DNA of 64,000 nucleotides from Heterobilharzia americana. Taxonomy: Eukaryota > Platyhelminthes > Trematoda > Strigeidida > Schistosomatidae. The position numbers and the translations under genes were made by a program. Location: positions 155,511,776 to 155,575,775 of the forward strand of contig OX104127.1 of NCBI GenBank assembly GCA_944470555.2, read 5' to 3'. The notes beneath the pieces were generated by a model that saw only the letters and a list, made by a program, of their open reading frames with translations, had not been told where the DNA came from and ran no database searches. Numbering within the stretch: position 1 is the first letter of the stretch; every line of letters starts with the position of its first letter. Below are positions 49,963-61,900 of the stretch, piece after piece.

Positions 49963-52900
49963 AGAAGTACTCGGTATATTAATCAGCAATAATGATACTA
50001 TATACGCTAGTTCGTCCTGGCAAAATATTGGATCGATTATATTCTGAACACAACTTGGCATGAATATGTTTAGTTCAAATTCTCCTTATGAATGAGTTGA
50101 GTTTAAATGGAATCGCTGTAAAAAGCACATGACAGCAACAGCTTTTTCTTGATGAAAGTGGCTTATTGCATTAAATTTCACTTACATATACGTAGGTATG
50201 GTAATAGTCGTTAATTTGAGATACTGTGAAATGTTTGTGAGTTAAATAAAAAGTCAAAATATGGAAGGTTTGTGTGATAACTATGAGTCCTTGGTGTTAG
50301 CTAAACAAAAACTTTCAAATAGTCCTCAAATCCTTTGGCTACTGGGACACCACCAATGGGATTAAAAATTGTTAAATTAGCATCCAGCAAAATGTGATCT
50401 TCTGAAATAAGCGTTTACCTGTAGGCAACTGTTTCAAGCATTAATTTCTTAGAAGTTTTTTTTTTTATTTATTCAAACTTACACTCTGTTATGTGAATAT
50501 ACTGAAAAATGCAGTTTTATGAAAACGGTGGGAAATCATCTAGAAAGGTTCGACATGCATACAAATGTAAGCCAGGAAAAACAATCTGACAGAAAGCAAT
50601 ACAGCACTTTAGATACATAAATCACTTCACTGATAATAATAAAAAAGGTGCTCGATCACAAAAAAGCCTAGAGGAGATACCAAAATTATTGTAGACAATC
50701 AGCAACTTACAACAAGAAGTCTACATTATTGCGACTTTTCAAGATGAAAAAACATCAAATTAAGAGTGGTATATGTACATGGGTTATTCAGCGGACACTA
50801 AAAGTTGAACATAAGAACAGTAACTCAACGACGGCACTGGATGAAAGTCAAAGGACAAAAGTAGGAAATATGGACCATCAGATTCCGACCCAATGACTCA
50901 ATGATAACATGCTGGCTGTGGAACTTAAAAGTCCTGGGTTCGACACCTGGCGGGGCCACGGGTGCGCACTACTGAGGAGTCCCATAGTGGGACGAAATAG
51001 CTGTCCAGTGCTCCCAGGTTTCTAATCTTCCTACAACTGATATCAGCCCATGAATAAATCCTAACCTGAAATCAATAAGTTAATAAATCCTCATACCCCT
51101 TCTAAATTGAAAAAGAGACCCAGCTTACCGAAACATGATCGATATGATCCATTAATATGTTAATCGCTTTCATTGTATCCAACTCCATGAAAGGAACCAA
51201 ATAATCTTTAAGTATATCTGCTAATCTACGATCTTTAAGTTTGATGACATTATGTTTCAAAAGAACAAAAACTTGTGGATCACGTAGACGAACTAGAATA
51301 TTAATCGCCTGTTCATATGACCCCATCTGTTCGTAAGCAACTGCTAAACCATGATACAATGCTTGTACTTCTAAATCTAGCTTGCTTATATCAATGGCTT
51401 CTATATATATATACATGTAAGGGAAATAATGAAAGAAACACTATCAGTAAACAAACAACAATGGGATAAAACTGTGAAGAACAAATTCATATTTAAAAAA
51501 AATTGTTTACAGAAATTCTGATATAATGTAAACATTACTATAGCGGGTATTTGGATCTTTTCTGACATCCTTACAAAATAACACTTTCCGACTACAAATA
51601 AATATATCTTATATACTCTCTAGTATGGAGCCGTGCTCATCAAGTGGTATCGTCAAGGCTGTCCACTCTCTCCATTCTTATTCAATTTTATCATAGATAT
51701 TCTTATGAAGATCTCCCTCTTATCACCTGACTACAATACACAGGTTGACCTAGTCTCAGGAGGATTTTCGTTTGACCTAGAATATGCAGATGATATAGTC
51801 CTGTTAGGTGAAGATACTGAAAAGATGCAGAGTCTTCTAGACACTTTGAGTTGCAATTTGAGAATGTATGAGATGCATCTCCCACCACCCAACTGGAAAT
51901 TATTACACCAGAATTCGTCTCAAACGATGCCTTAGCTAACAATAGAAAGTGTAGTGGTTGAGTGTGTTGACCACTTGGAACATGGCGATTGAAGGTGAAA
52001 GACATGAGAAGGCTTCAGGTGTTTGACCATCATTGCCTCCGTAGTATAAGCCATATACTGTGGTGTCACCACGTGAGTAACACAGAAGTCAGGAGTAGAG
52101 TTTTAGGAAGAAGAGGTAAGTCAGTTGACATGGTCGTGGACCTTCATCGATTGAGATGGCTGCGACACGTGTTACGTATGCCTAGTCACCGATTGCCTCG
52201 TCACACAATGTTGGCCGAAGTAGGTTCAGGCTGGAAGAAGGCCCGAGGTGGCCAGGCTAAAACATGGCACCAATGTATGAAGTCTCTGACTGTTGGTTTG
52301 AGCCATGTGGTGGGACGACGCAGACTAGTTGGTTGGGGTCGGCGGGACAGGAGAAACCAGTGGTTGGAGACTGAATCTAGGTGATATGGCTTAGAACCGA
52401 TGTCAGTGGTGCAGATGTATGCGCACATTATCCTCATCTTAACGACGCTATATCGAATCTCACCATTTTCTCAGTCTCTCTCTCTTTGAGTACCTTATAT
52501 TTCTTTTGACTGAATTTTGTTTTCTTCATCTTCCAAATCACTGTCTTTTTACTTGGTGTACTGATATGAGGTGTGGCAACTCGGACCGTTAAGTAGTAAT
52601 GCCTGGTCCTATGTTGATTTGGATGGATGGATGACTGTCTAGTTTGAAGGATGTACGATATCTGAGGCGATCAAATTTTGTAATGAGTGAAAACTATCGT
52701 ATCACAGCTGGATTAGATTTATACTATTGCCCTAAATGTTGTAAATATTAAGTGATATATATTCAAAATGCGGAGGTAGGATTTCTTCAAAATGATTATA
52801 TTACAGCTTAGTAAGGCGAAGTTATAATGATAATAAGATATCCCATTTAATTTGGGAGAAGGGGGTTTGTAGGGATTTAGAAATATTCCAAGTTGGTACT

Positions 52901-55900
52901 CATGGTAGACTGACATCAGTTGGAGGAGCAATGAAAACCTGGGAGCACAGGACAGCTATAACGTCCTGGCATGTGGATCTTCAGCAGTGCACACCCACAA
53001 TCCCGCCAGGGATCGAACCGGGGACTTTCAGGTTCCGTGGCCAGCACGTTACCATTGAGCCACTGGGTCGGAATCCAAGGGTCCATATTTCCAACTTCTG
53101 TCAGTTCACGACATAACACGACCGCCACCCAATGTCATCGTTGAGTATTTATCCTCACAGCCACCAGGTTTGCCCCACTGGTCACGACTTCTCACTGGAA
53201 CTTCGGGGATCACACCTCTCGAAGCTAGTCACCAATGAGCACTAGTTAAATTGAATTTGGGGGGTTTCTGGGATTTAGAGATATTTCAAGTTGGTATTCA
53301 ACGTAGACTGACATCAGTTGGAGGAACAATGGTAACGTGCTAGCCACGGAACCCGAAGCTCGAGGGGTCATGGGTGCGCACTGCTGGGGAGTCCCACACT
53401 AGGATGAAACAGCTGTTCAGTGTTCCCAGGTTTCCCCTGTCCCTTCAAATGATGTCAGTCTACGATGAATACCAACTTGAAATATCCTATTTAGTTAAAC
53501 AATTTTCAGAGATATTTAAAACCTATCTAAAAACACCATTAAACAGGTTAAGGGCATATCAATTGACACTGAAGCAGGTTGTTATTACAACTAACAGTAG
53601 CCGAAGTAGTATCATCTTTACAACAGTGATATAGAATACATTAGCACAAGCACTAAGGTTAACTTCAATGTCATTCACATTTACTCGTTAATAAGAAGAT
53701 AGATTATTGTGTAATAATTATGTGAGAAAACTTACCAGATAGGGAAGTACGGTGTTCAATACAGTCTAATAAACTCCGAATAAAATTTTCATTGATATTA
53801 ATGACACCTAATTTACACCATTCAGTTAATAAATGAACAAATTGAACAGGGATCCGATTCATATAATCAATTAAATTAATTCGTATACAGAAGTGTTCAG
53901 TTTAGCTGATTTCTCTTCACCGCCAACTGGAATGTATGGAACAATAGCCTAATATTTTTTTTAAAAATAATTACGTGAATAAATTGATCAGTAAACATAC
54001 GATATCTATATTGTCAGTATTAAATGGGAAAGTATAGACACACAAAAAGTGTAAAATAGTATCAGTATCAGTAAGAAGATCTAAAAATAAGCAAAAACTT
54101 GATAGTTGTATGTTCCTAGTCTAAGAGCCATTGGTGAACACTCTGTACATTATTCGGTAATTCTCATGATCAGCATGTGACACATAGGTCAACGACTGAT
54201 ATATCTTGACTGCAGACAATTTGTGGTAGAATAGAATTGGCCTCAAATATAGTCAATGACTACCACTGGCTACGACGATCATAGCTGACCTCAATGTTTA
54301 CCAGTTTAGTCTACATTCTCCTCTTCAAAGAGATTCATTAACACATCGAATCGAATAGACACTAATCTGCATCATTTTGACAAGTTAACTAATAACAATA
54401 AATAACTTCAAGGAGTATTAACTGCAAAAGTGATCCACAAAACATACAACTGTAGCTTATTAATCTAAGATATTTGGTTTCCAACCACTGATGCATAGGT
54501 TAAGCGTCCATTCTACGTGCCGAGGAAAAAACAGGAATCCACAGTATCTGTAGAACGAAAACGAAACGCATTTAGCCACCTTGTGCACATCCATTCAGGA
54601 GGCAATGAGCCACACTTATTGTGTGAGGGCTAGTGATACTTCGTGACTGCTTAGACTTTGGTAGATGGAACGTGGTTCCAACCCAAACCATTCTACAATA
54701 TACTTAAAGAACTTCACATTTACCTCGTTAAACTACTGCACATTGACAATACAACAAAGCACCCTCTTGTTGTGATAAAGTAGAATGTTTCAACACATCT
54801 AATTATTCTGACTGGTCAGATTGAGATGTTTCACTGAAAAAGACATCATAAGCAGTATTGTTTTCAAGCTGAAGTCGACTACTGCTGAATATTTTTTTCC
54901 TGGGTCTGATTATTCGAGACTAGCTAGACATTGTGGATATTTTATATCCCATCTAATATATCGGCTAAATATTTTATAAAGCATAATACGTTATGTCTTT
55001 CTACACTTAATTATACAAGACTTATTTACAAATACTGGTAGCCAGAAGACTTCTGAACAGTTTTATTTAATAAAATTGCGACGTTTTCTTAGAAGAAACT
55101 TTATACAATAAACTGAACAAAAAGCAGTTTGTGGATGAGATCATCCCAAGTAGTTTTGGCTTAAAAACCATGATCTCTATATAATGGAATGACGACTAAA
55201 GTTGGAACAAGAATTCGTGGCGTGTCATTCAAGTTAGCAGGGTTACGGCAGTCACCCGTCACTTTCACATGACACTGGTGAAAACTCTCTATGACCATAC
55301 TAAAACTAATATCACGTTGGTAACTGACTTTAGTACCTCTGCTAGAAGAACGTGAGCTGGGTAATTCAGGGGTTGCTAGTTGAAATTAGCCTTTAGACAC
55401 CCATTCGTTATATAAAAACACAATTTGATCAAAAGCCATACCTCTAGATGACCAAGACTGTAAAATTTTTGAATATGTTCTTCCCAAGCTTCTTTCGTTG
55501 ATAAAACTTGGGAGCAAAGCTTTCCAGCTTCATCGAAATGACGTCCACTTAAGAGGTGATCCACGTATATGATACCAACAGACTACCAAGACATAAAAAT
55601 TAAAAAAAATGATACTGAAAATTAGCAATATTACTCTAAGCATGGTTTTCACGTAAAGCAACAGAAAATTAGCTCAAGTTGTTATTCATTGTAGACTGAC
55701 ATCAGTTGGAGGAACAAAGGAAACCTGGGAGCACTGGACAGCTGTTTCGTCCTAGTATGGGACTCCTCAGCAGTGCGCACCCTCAAAAGAAAATCAGCTA
55801 GTTGAAAAGTAAGTAATTATTGAATACTTCTGAATCTAATAGTTTAAGAACTAGAATTTAAATAAAATACTTAGAAAACATGTGATAATTTTTAAAAAAA

Positions 55901-58900
55901 TTACTTAAACCGATCTGCGACTTGACACCAAGAAAAACACTGATGTACACACTTCATGGCCATTTTATCTATTCAAGATCAAAGTAATCAGTGATATAAT
56001 AAGACAAATTCAGATCTCATACAGTAAAAAAAATATATTAGGAAAAGCTGAATCTCTATATTAGATTTGTTTATTTGATTTAGAATGCACAGTGATACAG
56101 CATCAATTATCACTGCTCATAATCAGATCAATGTAATCACACTACTTTCAATATCTGATTTTTATAGCCGATGACTTGTGGCTAATGTCACACAAACTTG
56201 AAGATCTACAGGCGAAACCCACCAAGTTGACAGAAGAGGCAGGGCAGCGAAGACAGGACTTCAAGTGAACGTAGAGAAGATAGAAGTGATGAAGATACCC
56301 AACCAACATCGCCACCGACAACAACTAGCTCCAATCATCATCAACGGGATAAACCGAAAGGAAATGGCTTCTTTCACCTATCTAGGCAGCATCGTTTCAA
56401 CTACAGGCGGCACAGGCACAGACAAGGACGTCAAAGCCAGCCACGATCGGAAAAACAAAACAGGCGTTCATTAACCTGAAACCATTGTGGAGATCTATTG
56501 CGCTGCACTCAGCATAAAGCATGAACAAGAACAACACTGATTCAGTCAAGTCAGTGTTTCTATGTGATGGGTGAGAGACTCGGAGTGTTACGAAAAGCAT
56601 TTCCAACAAACTGCAGACATTCATCAACAACTGCCTACGCTGGCTCGTTACTGAAGATCAGACGAGATGGTCAGAAACAATAAGCAACAAGGAACTCTGG
56701 CTGGCTGACAAAGAACCAACGAAGCAAGAACCTATCGCTGAACAAATATGCACTGGGAGGAAGTGGAGATGGATTGGGCATACACTGAGAAGACCGACTG
56801 GGGACATCAAGCGCCAGGCCATCAAGTGGAAACCAGATGGGAAGTGACGAGTTGGGCGTCTGAGCTGAGGGTGACATGAAGGAGATCGTGCGAGGAAGAA
56901 ATGAGAGCTTCTGTGGTCTCGTGGAGCCAGGTTCAAAAGATTGCAGAGAAGAGAGTGGAATGGAGACGCGCTACTGAAGCCATATGTTCCGCTAGGAACC
57001 CAAGGGATAAATAATATAATAATAATTCGCTTTCTTTGCTGCTGTTCATCGTACAGGTGTTTCTGGTCTGGAGTAAATGGACGACTAGAGCATGAACCAT
57101 TCAGATCAAACTGAGTTTCTATCTCCTCATTTACCTATGCTTAATTTAGAAGTTACCAAAAGTTTTTAATATTGAGCTTAAGGACTCACAGAAAACATAC
57201 AAGGTCTAGTAAAAGACGATGCAACAAACCAACTATCACAGCTACCGTCTTGATATAGTCGGAGATTAAAACTATACACCTCACACAGGAAGTTGCTATC
57301 GTGGCTCGGTAGCCTAGTGGATAACACTGGCGTTCCGAGTTTGAATCTGGGTGGGGACAATACTCACTGAGGTGTAGGTACATTCGGCTGAGGAGTCCCA
57401 GACAGGACGACACACGCGTACTGGATTCCACTGCTAGCCACTATCCATCAGTAATACATTATAGGAGATAGTTTGACTAGATTATAGTAGAAATTTAGAA
57501 GTGGGTTAAGTAGACAGAAAAAGGCTGATGACAGCATCCTTTTGAACTCCGCAACCATGTTTCAGATGTTTGATAGCTATCACCTTAGAAAACGTATAAG
57601 ACGTCTACATTATTTCCTGTATCGCTCAGATGTTGGGCAACTGTTCTGCTGAAATTGTTTATTCTTCAGTCGTAAGCTTTTAAGAATGTGTTCAAAAATC
57701 TCAACATAGTGTAATCCTTTGTACCCATATATAAACTGATATAGGCATTTCGAAGAAACAAAAAGTGTACCTATCGAGTTCCAACTACAGCAATGAGCGT
57801 ATTTGATGCAGTGGAACCAATTTAGATGCAAGGAGGTTCTATGTAGGATTTAATATAGGTGTAAAACTTGGGCACTATGGTGGAATTTAATTCCATATTA
57901 GATTTGTTTATTTGATTTATAACACACACTGACAGTATTATTTACTTGATGACGTTTTGAGCATAAATTAGTACTGCTCATTATCATATCAAATGTAATC
58001 ACTCAACTTTCAACATTTGATTCTTATAGTTATGTGACCTCATATGATTTTTTTATTGGTAGTAAAATTTTTCACATCTCTGGTATTGGTGTTGCGTCAT
58101 TTCTATTACATGTGTTGGGTGATTCGATGAACAAAGATTCAGTAATCAATCTCTCCATCTCTTCCTCTAATTATAGTGGACTTGAGTACACTGATTTTAT
58201 CTCACTCTATTGTGCAGTTGTGACTTAATGCATGCAATGCAATAGCCGGGTTTTTTTCTAGATTATTGATCTCATTCAGGTCTCTCATTCTATAGTTAGC
58301 TAAACTCCTACGTTCTGCTATTCTAACTAACCCCGATCGGCTAGTTTGACCTATGTACTTGACCTCACAGTCATTGCATGGAATTTGATACATTAAATTA
58401 TTTTGCTTAATTAATTCTATAGGGTCCTTAAGTTGACAAAGTTTATCTCTGAGTGAGTTTGTAGGTTTACGTACGGTCTTTAACAAAGTTGAAATTAGGA
58501 TGGCATTCAAACGTACAAACTCGCTCAGAGATAAACTTTGTCAACTTAAGGACCTTATAGAACCAATTAAGCAAAATAATTTAATCTACCGAATTCCATG
58601 CAGTGACTGTGAGGTCAAGTACATAGGTCAAACTAGCCGATCGGGGTTAGTTAGAATAGCAGAACGTAGGAGTTTAGCTAACTATAGAATGACAAATCCG
58701 AATAAAATCAACAATCCAGAAAAAAAAACCCGGCTATTGCAATGCACGCAATAACACACAACCACACAATAGGATGGGATAAAGCCACTGTGCTCAAGCC
58801 AAATATAATTAGGTGGAGAGAGATGGAGATTGATTATTGAATCTTTGTTCATCGAATCACCCAACACATGTAGGAGAAGTGACGCAACACGTATACCAGA

Positions 58901-61900
58901 GATATGGAAAGTTTTACTACCAATAAAAACAAACCATATGTGACAACTATGAAAATCAAATGTCGAAAATTGTGTCATTACATTGATATATTTATGAGCA
59001 ATGATAATTTATCCCTGAAATTAAATAATACTAGATGATCATCATCATTATCAACATAGGATCAGGCATTACTGCGCAACGGTCCGAGTTGCCACACCTC
59101 ATATCAGCACATCAAGTAAAAAGGTAGTGAGGTGAAGGATGAAGATAAGTGAATGCAGTCAAAAGAAATATAAAGTACGAGAAGAAAGGAAAGAGGAGTG
59201 ACAAAATGGTGAGATTCGGTATAGCGTTGTTAAGATGAGGATAATGTGTGTATACATCTGCGCCACTGACTTCGGTTCTGAGCCATATCACCTAGGGTCT
59301 TCAACCACTGGTTCCTCTTGTCCCGTGGACCCCAACCACCTAGTCTGCATCGTCCTACATGGCTTAAACCAACAGTCAGAGACTTCATAATACTAGATCA
59401 CTGTGTGTTATAAATCAAATACACAAATTCTAATATGAGATTAAATTCTACCATAGTGCCCAAGTTTTACACCTATATTAATAGCTGAATCTGGGCTAAC
59501 ACGACTGCATGGAACAACATATCACGAGAACAGAAGAAAAGTTTTTAAATTAGACTAAGAAACATGCCCATTGAGTCATAGAGAAGAGATAATTCAGCGA
59601 AGAAAATTTTCTTTTTCGACGATATTTTCTAAAGCTGTACAATCGTATTTATATATATCATAAACATATAACAGTATATTATAAAACAATAGGGTATAAT
59701 TACATCACTAACCAAGTGCTAAAAAACCGAACTCAAGATTGCAAAGTAGTTGCGTAATAATCTAAGACAGTAGAAATATCGAGCAAGGCGAGGAGTTTGA
59801 CAAGGTGAAAATTGTTGGTAGATAAGAAATGCAAATATTGAGTGTCCACTTGAAAGATAGGTGTAAAGAAGGTGAAGAATGATACAAGGGTCGTAATGAA
59901 GATGATAATAATAAACTAATTAATTATAATGAAATCGAAAAAATGGTGAAAGTGTTAAGACCATGGTAAGATGAGAGACTGAACATACTTCTTTTGCACG
60001 CAGAGATCAGGCTTGAATTGATGAATTACCAGTGCATCCGCTGTGCACAACTGTCGAAGGTGTACTCTTTTTGAACAATCCCATCTGACACTATAAATGA
60101 CACTGAAGGAGGATTCTGGTCTAGCTTTATGTCCAGAGTTGACCAAATTGTTCAAGAACTGAACTGTTAATTGATTTACATTCTCCCCTCGACAACCATG
60201 CAGGATAGTGCTCCGAGATACGTTTGGAAAGCGTGCGCAAACCTCTTCGGCCAACATTGTGTGATGAGGCAGACGGCAACTAAGCATGCGTAACACGTGT
60301 CCCAAACATCTCAGTCGATGAAGGTTCACAACCACATCAACTGATTTACCTCTTCTCCTTAAAACTCTAAACATCACGTCTGTGTCACTCACGTGGTCAC
60401 ACCACGGAATACAGCCTATATTACGAAGCAACAATCGTCAAACACTTCAAGCCTTCTCATGTCTTCCACCTTCAATGGCCATGTTTCACAGCCATTCAGT
60501 AGAACACACCGGACTGCTGTGCAGTACACACCACCCTTAATACACAAACCGATATCACGGCAGAGCCATAGGTGGCGTAAACTGGCGAAAATCAGTCGAG
60601 CCTCTTGTATTCGTGTAGAAATTTCGTCGGCCAATGAGCCACAACAGCTGATTCCACTTCTCGGGTAAGTTAAGTGGTCGACACACTCAACCACTTCACT
60701 TCTATTGTTAGCTGACGCACCGTTGAAGACCAATCCTCGAGCAACAATTTCCAATTGGATGGTGAAAAAAGCATCCCAAACATTCTCAAATCCCCACTCA
60801 AAGTGTCCAGAAGACTCTGCATCTTGTCAGCGTCTTCACCTAACACGACTATGTCATTTGCATATTCTAGGTCCAACGAAAATTCCCCTGTGATTAGGTC
60901 AACCCCTTTGTAGTCAGGCGACGAGAGGGAGATTTTCATAAGAATATCTATGATAAAAATGAATAAAAATGGAGAGAGTGGGCAGTCTTGGCGGACACCA
61001 GTCGATGAGTACAGCTCCCCGGATATCCTACCATAAGCTCTAACGCGCCCATAAATGTTCGAGTAGACAGCCTTCAATATCCTTTCTTGATATGCTAACA
61101 ACAAGGAAACCTAAACTGATCAACAACCTACAGCAAATCTACATGGAATAGGAGACAATCAAATTCCTACAGCTTTTTTCTGAAAGAAAAGTAAAAGAAC
61201 TTGGTTCTTTCTTTCTCATCATAAGTCCGGAAAATACGTAAAGAAGATAGTGTAGAGGAGTAGCTAACACTTTTGGAATAAAGCTTCATGGAAATTGGAT
61301 ATTCACCAACTTTAGTGGAGTGCAACAGTAGAGATTAAAAAACATCTGACCCACTTCTGGAAATGTCATATCTTCATAAATGAACGTTTTATGCTTTATT
61401 TTTCTAAATTTATCTTACGGAATTTCCGAGTTACCTTTTTCGCATCTTTTTCCGCCCTACACATATTCGCTGTTTTACCGCTTATACGAACGCTGTTTCA
61501 CTATAGGTCAACCTTTCAATTTTAACATGCTATTTTATCAAATTATTTTTGATTTCCTGATTCAACTGGATTCAATAATATCTAGATGAGGATGATGAAG
61601 AATAAAAACGTAACTTGACCTGGTTTCAATTCATCCCATATACCGAAACTACCAGCAAATGTGCACCCACAAATCTCAATCTGCGATTCACACACATTCA
61701 TCACATATAACACACTTTATATGGACCTCATCTTTGTTCAACAATTTGACAATGCAGAATCATCCATCCAGAAGAAGTCAAATCAAGAGTCATCATACAT
61801 AAGATGGATATTGTAAGATCCAGTTCACCACAAACTTTGATGAAGCTGTTAGTAATAAGTAGCAAAACATCAGTTAAAATCAAAATTTGTTTTAAACGTT

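Noticed and set aside
60393..60668. Plus-strand frame over the RTE at 60.4 kb
   Set aside because: Antisense of family A coding text.
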